Source: Parvibaculaceae bacterium (GTDB taxonomy: Bacteria; Pseudomonadota; Alphaproteobacteria; Parvibaculales; Parvibaculaceae). Taken from it: DNA of 64,000 nucleotides. How positions within the stretch are numbered: position 1 is the stretch's first letter; each line of letters opens with the position of its first letter. The notes under the pieces were generated by a model that was given only the letters and a program-made list of their open reading frames with translations, did no database searches and was not told where the DNA came from. Location: NCBI GenBank assembly GCA_029209985.1, contig JARGNZ010000003.1:32289-96288 (forward strand), read 5' to 3'. Below are positions 9,134 through 18,125 of this stretch, piece by piece. Both the position numbers and the translations under genes were made by a program.

Positions 9134-9466
9134 ATGAAAGCCACTGCCAACCAGCTCGACGATCTGTTCGATGTGATTAAGTCACGCAAAGGACAAGACC
9201 CGTCCAGTTCCTATACTGCCCGTCTGATGGCCAAGGGCACGCAAAAATGTGCTCAAAAGCTTGGTGAAGAGGCAGTTGAGCTGGTGATAGCGGCCACTGC
9301 CAATAATCGCACGGAATTAGTCACGGAATCAGCCGACCTTTTGTACCATTGGTTGGTTCTGCTGGCAGAGCGCGGTATTGCCCCTGAAGATGTATATGCC
9401 GAATTGGCCAGACGCGAAGGTGTGTCGGGGCTTGATGAAAAAGCCGCACGGCCAAAAGATGCATAA
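9134..9466 (+). CDS. hisE: phosphoribosyl-ATP pyrophosphatase HisE
   Basis: HisE hydrolyses phosphoribosyl-ATP to phosphoribosyl-AMP, the second step of histidine synthesis. The 110-residue protein is the stand-alone form, not fused to HisI. It has the all-alpha MazG-like fold signature [17 protein letters not shown] and the metal-binding [22 protein letters not shown] purine stretch precedes the start. The gap of 187 bp from the pentapeptide gene contains an imperfect hairpin around 9089-9113 (CCGGC with GCCGG). coaA follows after 17 bp. Confidence 0.95.
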   Translation: MKATANQLDDLFDVIKSRKGQDPSSSYTARLMAKGTQKCAQKLGEEAVELVIAATANNRTELVTESADLLYHWLVLLAERGIAPEDVYAELARREGVSGLDEKAARPKDA

Positions 9467-9483
9467 GTTTAGGGAAAACTGAG

Positions 9484-10443
9484 ATGCCTTATTATAAGGA
9501 TGACCACCAGTCACCCTACAGCCATTTCACAGCGAGTGAATGGGGTAAATTGCGGGCCGATACCCCGTTGACTTTATCCGAGGGTGAGCTGACCGAGCTA
9601 CGGGGGTGGGGAGAGAGTATTTCCCTGCCAGAAGTAGAACAGATTTATCTTCCGCTTTCCCGCTTACTCAACCTCTATGTGGGGGCAACCCAAGAGCTTT
9701 ATCAGGCGACCAACAAGTTTCTGGGCGCCGGCCACGCAAAAGTGCCCTACATTATCGGCATTGCAGGGTCTGTGGCGGTGGGCAAAAGTACGACAGCGCG
9801 TATTTTGCGTGAATTGCTCAAACGCTGGCCCAATCATCCAAAAGTTGACCTGATCACCACCGATGGCTTTCTTATGCCTAACGCAAAGTTGGAAGCCCGT
9901 GGTTTGATGCAGCGTAAAGGCTTTCCAGAGAGCTTTGATATCAAGCGTTTGGTGCAGGTTCTTTCAGACATTAAAGCCGGGTGCCCTAAGGTCGCCGCCC
10001 CTGTCTATTCTCACTTTCACTACGACATCATGCCCGATGAAGCCGTCATCGTTGAACAGCCCGATGTATTGATTGTGGAAGGTTTGAACGTCTTGCAAAG
10101 CCCAACCCTTGAGGCTTTAGCAGAAGGCGCACCGCAGCCCTTCGTTTCTGATTTCTTTGATTTCTCCGTCTTCATTGATGCCAGTGAAGAGACAATTAAA
10201 GACTGGTACGTCGATCGCTTTTTAGGATTGCGTAAAACATCCTTCCAAAACCCTGACGCTTATTTTCATCGGTATGCGGGCTTGAGCGATGCAGAAGCAA
10301 GGGAAGTAGCGGAAGGCATTTGGGAGTCTATCAACTTAAAGAACCTGCAAGAAAACATCGCCCCCACCCGCCAGCGTGCGGATTTGGTTCTGCGTAAAGG
10401 CAAAGACCACGACATCTCAGATGTGTTTTTGCGTAAACTTTAA
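9484..10443 (+). CDS. coaA: type I pantothenate kinase CoaA
   Basis: CoaA phosphorylates pantothenate, the first and usually rate-limiting step of coenzyme A synthesis. The 319-residue protein has the P-loop [12 protein letters not shown] near residue 94 and family segments [39 protein letters not shown] and [10 protein letters not shown]. Adjacent hisE and coaA are a common alphaproteobacterial arrangement. A shared terminator follows 28 bp after the stop. Confidence 0.97.
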   Translation: MPYYKDDHQSPYSHFTASEWGKLRADTPLTLSEGELTELRGWGESISLPEVEQIYLPLSRLLNLYVGATQELYQATNKFLGAGHAKVPYIIGIAGSVAVGKSTTARILRELLKRWPNHPKVDLITTDGFLMPNAKLEARGLMQRKGFPESFDIKRLVQVLSDIKAGCPKVAAPVYSHFHYDIMPDEAVIVEQPDVLIVEGLNVLQSPTLEALAEGAPQPFVSDFFDFSVFIDASEETIKDWYVDRFLGLRKTSFQNPDAYFHRYAGLSDAEAREVAEGIWESINLKNLQENIAPTRQRADLVLRKGKDHDISDVFLRKL

Positions 10444-10471
10444 GGACGTTTTAGCCTGCAACGGCAAACAA

Positions 10472-10502
10472 AAGGGCCGCCCTCAAATGAGGTGCGGCCC
10501 TT
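10472..10502. terminator. bidirectional terminator coaA / sugar kinase
   Basis: AAGGGCCGC-CCTCA and TGAGG-T-GCGGCCCTT form a 14-pair stem with one bulged T and a two-base apex (effectively a larger loop). CTGTATTT follows on the plus strand and TTGTTT on the minus strand. It lies between two convergent genes and probably serves both. Confidence 0.8.
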
Positions 10503-10528
10503 CTGTATTTATGAGTAAGCCGGTCGCT

Positions 10529-11524
10529 TTAGAGCAAGCCCTGTGCGCTGGCCAGTTCTTTCAAAGAGACAAGCGGACGCGGGCCATAGTGGCTAATCGC
10601 TTCCGCTGCAGCCAAAGACCCCAATTGACCACATTCAGCAGGACTGCGCTCTGTCACGATACCAAACAGAACGCCAGCGGCATAAAGGTCGCCCGCTCCC
10701 GTGGTGTCCACCACCTTGTCAACGGCGGCCGCATCGATGACATGAATTTGGCCATCCGCTGCAATCACTGAACCAGCCTCGCTGCGTGTCAGCGCAACAA
10801 AGGCACATTCTTCTTTGACCGCCTGCAAAGCATCATCAAAGACATCGGTTTCATAGAGGGAAAGGATTTCAGCTTCATTGGCAAAAAGAATATCGACTTC
10901 TTCTTTTACCAACTTGCGGAAATCCGCGCGGTGGCGATCCACACAAAATCCATCAGAAAGTGTCAGCGCCACTTTGCGCCCAGCCGCATGGGCAATGCCC
11001 GCCGCTTTGTAATAGGCTTCTTTGGCGGCAGGACTGTCAAACAGATAGCCTTCAAGATAGGTGATTTTGGCATCGCTCACGCAAGCCTCATCAATTTGCT
11101 CTGTGCCAAAGCTTGCGCTGGCGCCCAAAAACGTATTCATGGAGCGCTGTGCATCAGGTGTCACCATGATCAAGCACCGCGCGGTGGGCGCGCCTGTGTC
11201 TTTCAAGGATGTTGGGAAGGTCACACCAAGGGCTTTAATGTCGTGAGCAAAAACAGTGCCTAATTGATCATTCTTGACTTGCCCCAGATACGCACATGCA
11301 CCGCCCAGCGAGGCAATGCCCGCGATCGTATTGGCCCCTGAGCCACCAGAAACCTCAATGGCCTGCCCCATTTTGCCGTACAGCACTTCAGCCCGGTCAG
11401 CATCAACCAATTGCATGCTGCCCTTTTCGATGCCGTTTTCGGTCAAAAAGGCGTCATCAGCATCAGCAATCACATCCACAATGGCATTACCAATGCCGGT
11501 CACGTCAAATCGGATATCGCTCAT
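10529..11524 (-). CDS. PfkB-family kinase, probably adenosine kinase
   Basis: This 331-residue ribokinase-fold kinase begins with FDVTGIGNAIVDVIADADD, has the GG switch region VSGGSGANTIAGIASLGG and the catalytic signature VDTTGAGDLYAAGVLFG near the C-terminus. Close alphaproteobacterial relatives are annotated adenosine kinase, which would make AMP from adenosine for purine salvage. The exact substrate cannot be proved from sequence; ribokinase or inosine-guanosine kinase activity remains possible. Monocistronic. Confidence 0.85.
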   Translation of the reverse strand: MSDIRFDVTGIGNAIVDVIADADDAFLTENGIEKGSMQLVDADRAEVLYGKMGQAIEVSGGSGANTIAGIASLGGACAYLGQVKNDQLGTVFAHDIKALGVTFPTSLKDTGAPTARCLIMVTPDAQRSMNTFLGASASFGTEQIDEACVSDAKITYLEGYLFDSPAAKEAYYKAAGIAHAAGRKVALTLSDGFCVDRHRADFRKLVKEEVDILFANEAEILSLYETDVFDDALQAVKEECAFVALTRSEAGSVIAADGQIHVIDAAAVDKVVDTTGAGDLYAAGVLFGIVTERSPAECGQLGSLAAAEAISHYGPRPLVSLKELASAQGLL

Positions 11525-11681
11525 AATCAGTATATCTCACATGCTAAAAAGACGGTGCGGAAGGCCCGCCACAAATTGGCCAAAGAAGCCATAGAAATTT
11601 GAAGCACTATAAAGGTCTGCGTGCCTTGGAGAAAGGTCACGTCTGAGATAAAGTCTCAAAAACAGTTACGGGGGGCATTTA

Positions 11682-12347
11682 GTGTTTAGTTTAGCCTATA
11701 AGGCATTCGCGGAGACTTTCTCTCCGCCCTTTCGCAAAGTGCTTTGGCGCTCATTGGGCATGACCCTCGTCTTGATGACCATTCTGGGCGCGGGAGGCTA
11801 TTACGGCATCCAAGAAATTCCGCACCTGTCTTACGAGTGGGCAAATGGTCTGATCGAGATTGTCGCGGCAGCCTTTTTGGTCATCGCCCTCTTTTTTCTT
11901 GCCATTCCAGTCACCACTCTGTTTGCCGGTCTGTATCTGGAAGAAGTGGCAGCGGTGGTAGAAGAGATCGATTACCCTCAAGATGCAGCGGGCACCGACC
12001 AGCCCTTTTTCCCATCTCTTTGGGTGGCCATTAAATTTACAACTTTGCTGATTGGCCTCAACATTCTGATTTTGCCGTTGATCTTTGTGCCGCCGCTTTA
12101 TCCAATCGTGGCATGGGGCCTCAACGCCTACTTGTTAAGCCGAGAATATTTTGAACTTGTGGCCCTGCGTCATATGAGTGAAAAAGAAGCGGCTGCATTG
12201 CGCCAGTCTCGGGGGATAAGAATTTGGGCATCGGGTCTGATTGTGGCTGGCTTTGCGGCCATTCCAATTCTAAACCTATTCACGCCCCTGTTCGGCACGG
12301 CCTATATGGTCCACATCTTTAAGAAAGTCTCGGCACCACATGGTTGA
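11682..12347 (+). CDS. EI24 (CysZ-like) domain membrane protein
   Basis: The 221-residue protein has four long hydrophobic regions (about 24-42, 60-90, 120-155 and 186-210) and the overall pattern of the EI24/CysZ family, including PLYPIVAWGLNAYLLSREYF before the last segment. CysZ imports sulfate in E. coli, but no cys genes lie nearby and most alphaproteobacterial members are uncharacterised. The start is a GTG preceded by GGGGG; a later Met inside the first membrane segment is less likely. It overlaps the next gene by 8 bp. Confidence 0.8.
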   Translation: MFSLAYKAFAETFSPPFRKVLWRSLGMTLVLMTILGAGGYYGIQEIPHLSYEWANGLIEIVAAAFLVIALFFLAIPVTTLFAGLYLEEVAAVVEEIDYPQDAAGTDQPFFPSLWVAIKFTTLLIGLNILILPLIFVPPLYPIVAWGLNAYLLSREYFELVALRHMSEKEAAALRQSRGIRIWASGLIVAGFAAIPILNLFTPLFGTAYMVHIFKKVSAPHG

Positions 12348-12768
12348 TTTCCTCAAAGCAAAACGAACCCTTCTTGCCGGATTGATGGTGCCCTTCATGC
12401 TGGCCGCTTGTGCAGCACCTCAAGCAACAATTTCTGCCAAACCAGATCCGAGCAAACCTGCTGTTTCTGCTGCCCCCAGCATTGCCGTGATGCGCTTACC
12501 CTCACCGCCAAGTGCGTCTTCGTTGATCAATGTATCGCCAGATGGCCTGACCAATAAATTGGGTGCCCCGCAGTTTAAGCGGACAGAGCCAAGCGCTGAA
12601 ATTTGGCGCTATGGAGCTGATGGATGTTTGCTGCTTGTCTTTTTGTATGAAGATCAAACCGGATTGCGCAGCACACATCTTGATGCCCGCAAAACCACTG
12701 GTGGCCCAACAGATATCAATGCGTGTCTAGCATCGGTCTCAAATGCCTATCATTCAAACCGTGGCTAA
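12340..12768 (+). CDS. small lipoprotein of unknown function
   Basis: The 142-residue product has a signal peptide ending in a lipobox (MLAAC, Cys at about 24), then a proline- and alanine-rich linker and a compact domain of about 75 residues (GLTNKLGAPQFKRTEPSAEIWRYG and following). The domain resembles small outer-membrane lipoproteins with an SmpA/BamE-like appearance, but I cannot assign a family firmly. It overlaps the EI24 gene by 8 bp, suggesting coupled expression and perhaps a common envelope function. Confidence 0.75.
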   Translation: MVDFLKAKRTLLAGLMVPFMLAACAAPQATISAKPDPSKPAVSAAPSIAVMRLPSPPSASSLINVSPDGLTNKLGAPQFKRTEPSAEIWRYGADGCLLLVFLYEDQTGLRSTHLDARKTTGGPTDINACLASVSNAYHSNRG

Positions 12769-12770
12769 GA

Positions 12771-13409
12771 TTAGCTGGCTGGCGTTTTGTCCTTAAATCG
12801 GCACAGGTCACTCAACGCGCAACGATAGCACTCAGGTTTGCGGGCTTTACAAACATAGCGTCCATGCAAAATCAGCCAATGGTGCGCGTTCAGCATATAG
12901 TGTTCGGGAATAACTTTGACGAGCTTCTTTTCGACCTCCAGCACATTCTTGCCCGGTGCAAGCCCTGTGCGATTGCCCAGCCGAAAAATATGCGTATCGA
13001 CGGCCATGGTGAGGTGACCAAAGGCTGTATTGAGCACCACATTCGCGGTCTTGCGCCCCACCCCCGGCAAAGCTTCCAGCGCTTCTCGATTGTCGGGCAC
13101 TTCGCCATTATATTTTTTAAGCAACTGATAAGACAAGGCGACGACGTTCTTAGCCTTGTTGCGATAAAGCCCGATGGTCTTAATCATATCGCGCACTTTG
13201 TCTTCCCCCAGCTCCACCATATCAGAGGGGTGCTGCACAATCTTAAAGAGGGCTTCTGTGGCTTTGTTTACACCCACGTCAGTGGCTTGGGCGGACAGCG
13301 TGACTGCGACCAATAAAGTATAGGGGTTGGAGTAATTGAGCTCAGTTTTTGGCTCAGGCATCGCCTCTTCAAGACGGCGAAAAAATTCTTCAATGTCGGT
13401 CTTTTTCAT
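12771..13409 (-). CDS. nth: endonuclease III (DNA glycosylase/AP lyase) Nth
   Basis: Nth removes oxidised pyrimidines and nicks the abasic site in base excision repair. The 212-residue protein has the helix-hairpin-helix LPGVGRKTANVV with catalytic Lys120, Asp138 in MAVDTHIFRLGNR, and the four-cysteine 4Fe-4S loop CKARKPECYRCALSDLC (C-x6-C-x2-C-x5-C) at the C-terminus. Lys and Asp fall at the same numbers as in the E. coli enzyme. It converges on the lipoprotein gene with only two bases between them. Confidence 0.97.
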   Translation of the reverse strand: MKKTDIEEFFRRLEEAMPEPKTELNYSNPYTLLVAVTLSAQATDVGVNKATEALFKIVQHPSDMVELGEDKVRDMIKTIGLYRNKAKNVVALSYQLLKKYNGEVPDNREALEALPGVGRKTANVVLNTAFGHLTMAVDTHIFRLGNRTGLAPGKNVLEVEKKLVKVIPEHYMLNAHHWLILHGRYVCKARKPECYRCALSDLCRFKDKTPAS

Positions 13410-13469
13410 GGGCCTAGCCTACAAAACCAAAGCCCATCTGTTAAGGCCCAGAAATATAGGAACGTATAG

Positions 13470-13498
13470 AAAAGCAGGCACAGCCAAACTGTGCCTGC
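13470..13498 (-). terminator. terminator of gpmA
   Basis: GCAGGCACAG (13474-13483) and CTGTGCCTGC (13489-13498) form a perfect 10-bp stem with loop CCAAA. On the minus strand it is followed by UUUU (13473-13470). It lies 37 bp past the gpmA stop. Confidence 0.85.
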
Positions 13499-13534
13499 CT
13501 AAAATGTTGAAGTCCTCTCGCAGCGTCTTAAAGC

Positions 13535-14167
13535 TTAGTGTGCTTCACGCTCGATAAGCATTTTTTTCGATAAGATTTTACCCTCATCATCCAGCTCGTA
13601 AGCGATCGGGGCACCGGTTGCAATGCTCAAGGCAAGCACTTCTTCGCGTGAAAGGCCTTCAAGCTGCATGACCAATGCCCGCAAAGAATTACCATGTGCG
13701 GCAATCAAAATACGCTCACCGCCCAACAGGCGTGGCAAAATTTCTTTGTCGAAATAAGGCAAAACCCGTTCAGCCGTATCTTTTAAGCTTTCGCCACCAG
13801 GAGGCGGAGTGTCGTAAGATCGGCGCCAAATATGCACTTGCTCTTCGCCCCATTTTTCCCGCGCATCATCCTTATTCAAACCAGCAAGGTCGCCGTAATC
13901 GCGTTCGTTCAACGCTTGGTTGCGCACGATCGGGAGGTCGGTTTGGCCCAATTCTTTCAAAATCAAATCATTGGTGTTTTGCGCCCGTTTAAGCTCAGAC
14001 GTGTAAGCCACATCAAACTCATAGCCGCCCTCTTTCAGGGCTTGGCCAGATTCAATGCCTTCCGCAACACCTTGCTCGGTCAGGTCAGGGTCGCGCCACC
14101 CAGTAAAGAGGTTCTTCTTATTCCACTCGCTTTGTCCGTGACGGACAAGCACCAAAAGATGTGCCAT
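13535..14167 (-). CDS. gpmA: 2,3-bisphosphoglycerate-dependent phosphoglycerate mutase GpmA
   Basis: GpmA interconverts 3- and 2-phosphoglycerate in glycolysis and gluconeogenesis through a phosphohistidine. The 210-residue protein starts [16 protein letters not shown] with the catalytic His10, and has the second active-site region [21 protein letters not shown] and the C-terminal [16 protein letters not shown] with the second histidine. It is slightly shorter than the E. coli enzyme (250), as is normal in alphaproteobacteria. It follows dapB at 47 bp on the minus strand. Confidence 0.96.
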   Translation of the reverse strand: MAHLLVLVRHGQSEWNKKNLFTGWRDPDLTEQGVAEGIESGQALKEGGYEFDVAYTSELKRAQNTNDLILKELGQTDLPIVRNQALNERDYGDLAGLNKDDAREKWGEEQVHIWRRSYDTPPPGGESLKDTAERVLPYFDKEILPRLLGGERILIAAHGNSLRALVMQLEGLSREEVLALSIATGAPIAYELDDEGKILSKKMLIEREAH

Positions 14168-14214
14168 TACATATTCCTTGAGTTACTGAGAAAGTAATTT
14201 ATCCAGCCTACAGA

Positions 14215-15033
14215 TTAAATATCTGAGAGCCCCAAAACGTCTGCCATTCCAAATAAGCCCGGCCCTTTGCCTTTACCCCAAAGAGCTGCCTTCACAGCAC
14301 CGCGTGCAAAGATCGCCCTATCTTCCGCGATATGGGACAAGACCAAGCGCTCAGAGTCAGCGGCAAAAATCGCGGAGTGTTCCCCAACAACTGATCCCCC
14401 TCGCAGAGAAGCAAAACCAATGTCGCCGCTTTTGCGCGCTCCCGTAATACCATCCCGCCCGCGCGCGGCAACCGTATTGAGATCAACCCCGCGACCGTCG
14501 GCTGCTGCTTCACCTAGCAAGAGTGCGGTGCCTGAGGGGGCATCCACCTTATGCCGGTGGTGCATTTCCAAAATTTCAATGTCCCACTCTATATCCAGCG
14601 TAGCAGCAACCTTTTTCACCAATGCGCCCAGAAGGTTCACCCCAAGGCTCATATTGCCTTCCTGAATAATGGTCGCATGTTGGCAAGCGGCTTTAATTTG
14701 GGCTTGGTTTTCTGCATCAATGCCGGTTGTGCCGATCACATGGACGATGCGGGCTTGTGCCGCAAATCCCGCAAATTTGGCTGTTGCATCAGGTACAGAA
14801 AAATCAATAACTGCGTCTGCCTGCGCAAAAAGTTCCAAAGGGTCGGTGGTAATGCACACACCGCTTGGGTCTGAATAACCGGCAAGCAAAGCTGTGTCTT
14901 GCCCCACAAAGGCAGACCCTTCAGGTTCCAAGCCGCCCGAGACGGTGCAGCCTGCGGTTTCAGTTACTTGACGGACCAAAGTTCGGCCCATTCGGCCTGC
15001 AGCGCCGGTAATGACAATTTTGAGGTCGCTCAT
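14215..15033 (-). CDS. dapB: 4-hydroxy-tetrahydrodipicolinate reductase DapB
   Basis: DapB performs the NAD(P)H-dependent reduction that commits aspartate semialdehyde carbon to diaminopimelate and lysine. The 272-residue protein has the dinucleotide-binding [14 protein letters not shown] at the N-terminus, the GTTGID segment, and the substrate-binding motif [19 protein letters not shown] with the catalytic His and Lys. The upstream porin is separated from it by a terminator, so dapB likely has its own promoter at about 15034-15125. Confidence 0.97.
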   Translation of the reverse strand: MSDLKIVITGAAGRMGRTLVRQVTETAGCTVSGGLEPEGSAFVGQDTALLAGYSDPSGVCITTDPLELFAQADAVIDFSVPDATAKFAGFAAQARIVHVIGTTGIDAENQAQIKAACQHATIIQEGNMSLGVNLLGALVKKVAATLDIEWDIEILEMHHRHKVDAPSGTALLLGEAAADGRGVDLNTVAARGRDGITGARKSGDIGFASLRGGSVVGEHSAIFAADSERLVLSHIAEDRAIFARGAVKAALWGKGKGPGLFGMADVLGLSDI

Positions 15034-15126
15034 CGCATATATCCGTCTCTAAAGGGTGTTCTGGGGGTATATCAGGCCTGAGCTCATTCGTAAATAAAGG
15101 GAGGCTGGGCGCAAGGGTTTCCCAAC

Positions 15127-15158
15127 AAAAACCGCCCGGCAGAAGATCCACCGGACGG
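15127..15158 (-). terminator. terminator of the porin gene
   Basis: CCG-C-CCGG (15132-15138) and CCGG-A-CGG (15151-15158) pair with one mismatch around a loop of about 12 bases. On the minus strand UUUUUG follows. Another short complementary pair (TCAGAC with GTCTGA, about 15165-15187) lies between it and the porin stop. Confidence 0.65.
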
Positions 15159-15210
15159 TCAAGTCAGACTGACTGCGAGGTCGTCTGAAATTTCTTACAA
15201 TCCAAAGATC

Positions 15211-16506
15211 TTAGAAATCGATTTGCAGGCGTGTACCGAAGGCAGTGCCATCAGCATCTGTTGTTGATGTGCCATCGTTGTATTCAACGTCAGCCAAAAC
15301 AACGTTCGCCATCAAACGAACAGCTGGGTTGAAGTAGTAGTTTACGCCGAAGGTCCAAGCGGTCATGTCCGCACCGTCGTTACCGAAATAATCATCGGAA
15401 ACATCAGCAAATTCATAACGTGCTGCCAATTCAACAGCGCCTTTGCTTTTCACGCGCTTGAATGAACCCTTGCTGTAAGGACGGCTTTCGCCGGTTACAA
15501 AGTAAGAGGCCAAAACATAACCAGCTGAGTAATCAACATCATCGATCCCAGACTCGCCTTCCCAGTTGAATACGCTGTATTCAGCTTGGGCGGAGAAAGG
15601 ACCCCAAACGAAACCAATTTCTGGAGTGACGCTGGTGAAGCCTTCAAAATCGTCCGCATCCAATGTGACGTCGATTAGGCTGCCGGCATTGTGCAACGCT
15701 GCCCATTTGACTTCAATGTCATTGTCTTGTGTGTGACGTGCAGACCCGCCAACGCCAAGGTGCAATACTTTACCTTTTTCGTTGATTGGAGCCCAATAGG
15801 CGCGACCGGTGAAGCCTTCAGTGGATTGTGAACCACCGCCGTTACCTTCTACAAGGTCGTCAGCAGAGAAGTAACCAAGAGCAACGCCGAAGCTGTTTTT
15901 CTTGTCATCGTACTTGCCTTGCAGGCCGATGTTGCGTGATGGCAACATGCCAGACATCGCTGTACGTTCCATGAACGTGATATATTTAGAAGACGTCAGC
16001 TCTTCAAGGCCTTGTGGCGCTTTGAAGTGACCAGCTTTCAATTCAACACCTTTGATGCCTGTATAAGCAATGTAGATGTCTTTGAAGTCTGTTGACCCAG
16101 CAGAGTCGCCATCAAAGTCGAGTTGGACTTTATATTTCCAATCGCCAGCGATTTTACCAGACACAAACATACGAACGCGGCGGAATTCCAAACCGTGCTG
16201 CATGTCGAGGTCTTCGTCACCAGCAGAAGCGTCGATCATGATACGACCACCGAAGCGGATGGAATATTTGCCATCAGCAGAAGTGATTTGCAGCTTTTTG
16301 CCGCTGAATTTTGGTAGATCAGCAAGACCGGCAGTCGCTGTTTCCAGCTCATCCATTTTCTGATCACGCATTTGCATTTGAGCTTTAAGCTCACGCAATT
16401 CGTTTTCCAGTGCGTCAACGCGAGAGTTGACATCATAACCAGCGAATGCGCTCGTTGTGGAGATGGCAGCTAGTGCTACGCCCCCGAGCAGTGCTTTTTT
16501 GAACAT
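15211..16506 (-). CDS. OprP/OprO-type outer membrane porin
   Basis: The 431-residue protein belongs to the phosphate-selective porin O/P family. It has a signal peptide (MFKKALLGGVALAAISTTSAFA), a predicted coiled coil at about 27-60 (VDALENELRELKAQMQM and following) that would form a periplasmic trimeric stalk, and then beta-barrel strands beginning with YSIRFGGRIMID and ending QIDF with the C-terminal Phe needed for barrel assembly. The ATG at 16506 with AGGAG nine bases before it was chosen over a longer frame. Substrate is unproven: no phosphate-uptake genes are adjacent. Confidence 0.88.
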   Translation of the reverse strand: MFKKALLGGVALAAISTTSAFAGYDVNSRVDALENELRELKAQMQMRDQKMDELETATAGLADLPKFSGKKLQITSADGKYSIRFGGRIMIDASAGDEDLDMQHGLEFRRVRMFVSGKIAGDWKYKVQLDFDGDSAGSTDFKDIYIAYTGIKGVELKAGHFKAPQGLEELTSSKYITFMERTAMSGMLPSRNIGLQGKYDDKKNSFGVALGYFSADDLVEGNGGGSQSTEGFTGRAYWAPINEKGKVLHLGVGGSARHTQDNDIEVKWAALHNAGSLIDVTLDADDFEGFTSVTPEIGFVWGPFSAQAEYSVFNWEGESGIDDVDYSAGYVLASYFVTGESRPYSKGSFKRVKSKGAVELAARYEFADVSDDYFGNDGADMTAWTFGVNYYFNPAVRLMANVVLADVEYNDGTSTTDADGTAFGTRLQIDF

Positions 16507-16652
16507 TGAGAATTCTCCTAGTAACGCGAAATAATAACCCCGATGGATTCCCGTTGACCCAGTTGCGTCTAGGCTGCCGGTGGGTGAAGCATTAGGCAGG
16601 AGGTGTGACGTTCCCGTAAAAACTATGTAACAAACAAATGACGGTGCGCAGG

Positions 16653-16670
16653 TGTTGCGCAGTCGCAACA
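16653..16670. promoter_or_regulatory. inverted repeat upstream of porin, possible operator
   Basis: TGTTGCG-CAGT-CGCAACA is a perfect 7-bp inverted repeat with a 4-bp centre, about 150 bp upstream of the porin start. It is not followed by a U tract in the direction of dnaJ. It could bind a regulator or be a leader hairpin. Confidence 0.35.
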
Positions 16671-16796
16671 TTAAAAAACGGCCAAACTCCTATAAATTTA
16701 GGGGAGCACACAAAAATAGGTGCTGAAATGACTCGGTTCTAAGAGAGGCAGGGGCAGATATTGGGAATATATAAAACAGCCTACTAAATAGGCGCA

Positions 16797-16834
16797 TAAA
16801 AAAGCCCCCGATCCAAAAGACCGAGGGCTTTTTG
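16797..16834 (-). terminator. terminator of dnaKJ
   Basis: AAAAAGCCC (16799-16807) pairs with GGGCTTTTT (16825-16833), continued inside by CG/CG and TC/GA pairs around a CAAAA loop. On the minus strand the stem ends in UUUUUU. It lies 24 bp past the dnaJ stop and its A-rich base would also work on the plus strand. Confidence 0.85.
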
Positions 16835-16857
16835 TTTCAGTGGGGTTTTAAGAGGCC

Positions 16858-18000
16858 TTAGAGGCCACCCAAAAAGTCTTTGACCCGCGAGAAAAACCCA
16901 GAGCTTTCTGGATTGTTCTTTTCTGAAGAGGCGTCTTCAAATTCGCGCAGCAATTCTTTTTGTTTCTTCGTCAATTTAACCGGTGTCTCTACAGAAATTT
17001 GGATGTAGAGGTCGCCAAATTGACGGGCATGTAGAATAGGCATGCCTTTGTCGCCTAGCCGGAATTGACGCCCAGACTGGCTACCTTCAGGAACTTTTAC
17101 TTTGACCCGTGTGCCCGCAAGGGTGGGAACTTCAATCGATCCACCCAAGGCAGCGGTCGTCAATGAAATCGGCACCCGACAAAAGAGGTCGGCGCCATCA
17201 CGTTGAAACAGCTCATGGGTATCAATGGTCAAGAAGATATAGAGGTCGCCGTTAGGCCCCCCATGCATGCCTGCTTCGCCTTCACCAGCCAATCGAATAC
17301 GTGTGCCGTCTTCGACGCCCGCAGGAATGTTGACGGACAAGGTGCGTTCTTTTTGCACCCGCCCTGCCCCGTGGCACTCTTGGCAAGGGTCAGAGATAAC
17401 CTGTCCCCGTCCGTGGCAGGTTGGGCATGTGCGTTCTACAGTGAAGAAGCCCTGAGCCGCCCGTACTTTCCCATGTCCATGGCAAGTGCCGCAGGTGGTC
17501 GGAGAAGAACCAGGCTTAGCACCTGATCCTGAGCAGGCGTCACAAGACACATAACTTGGAACGCGAATTTGTGCTTTCTTACCTTCAAAGGCATCTTCAA
17601 GGCTGATGTCCATGTTGTATCGAAGGTCGGCGCCGCGGGCACGTCCTCCGCCACCACCGCCACGCTGGCCACGGCGGCCCCCCATGAACTCACCAAAGAT
17701 GTCATCAAAAATGTCGCCCATGCCGCCACCGAAGTCGCCAGCACCCCGGCCACCCGGCCCGTGAGGTCCGCCATTTTCAAAAGCTTGATGGCCATATTGG
17801 TCATAAGCCGCACGCGTTTGCTCGTCTTTGAGACAATCATACGCTTCATTTAATTCTTTGAATTTGCGCTCGGCTTCATCATCCCCGGGGTTTCGGTCGG
17901 GGTGATATTTCATAGCGAGCTTCCGATAAGCTTTTTTCAGCTCATCAGGTGTGGCGCTGCGATCAGCACCAAGCACATCATAGAAATCGGGTTTGGACAT
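16858..18000 (-). CDS. dnaJ: molecular chaperone DnaJ
   Basis: DnaJ (Hsp40) delivers unfolded clients to DnaK and stimulates its ATPase. The 380-residue type I protein has a J domain with the HPD motif ([10 protein letters not shown]), a Gly/Phe-rich linker, and four zinc-binding repeats ([32 protein letters not shown]), then the client-binding C-terminal barrels. It follows dnaK by 125 bp in the same direction, with a hairpin in the gap that may lower its expression relative to dnaK. Confidence 0.98.
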   Translation of the reverse strand: MSKPDFYDVLGADRSATPDELKKAYRKLAMKYHPDRNPGDDEAERKFKELNEAYDCLKDEQTRAAYDQYGHQAFENGGPHGPGGRGAGDFGGGMGDIFDDIFGEFMGGRRGQRGGGGGGRARGADLRYNMDISLEDAFEGKKAQIRVPSYVSCDACSGSGAKPGSSPTTCGTCHGHGKVRAAQGFFTVERTCPTCHGRGQVISDPCQECHGAGRVQKERTLSVNIPAGVEDGTRIRLAGEGEAGMHGGPNGDLYIFLTIDTHELFQRDGADLFCRVPISLTTAALGGSIEVPTLAGTRVKVKVPEGSQSGRQFRLGDKGMPILHARQFGDLYIQISVETPVKLTKKQKELLREFEDASSEKNNPESSGFFSRVKDFLGGL

Positions 18001-18057
18001 TTACTAGATCCTTCATGTCGGCGAGCTGCCATGAAGAGAGGGCCGCTTGGGAAAGGT

Positions 18058-18081
18058 GCGGGAGGGCATAAACCCTCCCGC
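18058..18081 (-). other. intercistronic hairpin dnaK-dnaJ
   Basis: GCGGGAGGG (18058-18066) and CCCTCCCGC (18073-18081) form a perfect 9-bp G+C-rich stem with loop CATAAA, 45 bp after the dnaK stop. No U tract follows on the minus strand. It could be a partial terminator, an RNA processing site or a 3' stabiliser that sets the dnaK:dnaJ ratio. Confidence 0.6.
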
Positions 18082-18125
18082 TAACACTTCACCAACCAAC
18101 GCTTTCTAACAGCGCCGGGCCCGGT

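Larger units (their letters stand above)
16507..16857. other. intergenic region upstream of the porin
   Basis: This 351-bp stretch holds the porin promoter region and the dnaJ terminator. No small gene was recognised. It contains a perfect inverted repeat at 16653-16670 and two GANTC sites (in GGATTCCC near 16544 and GACTCGG near 16732). No clear -35/-10 pair could be fixed for the porin. Confidence 0.5.
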
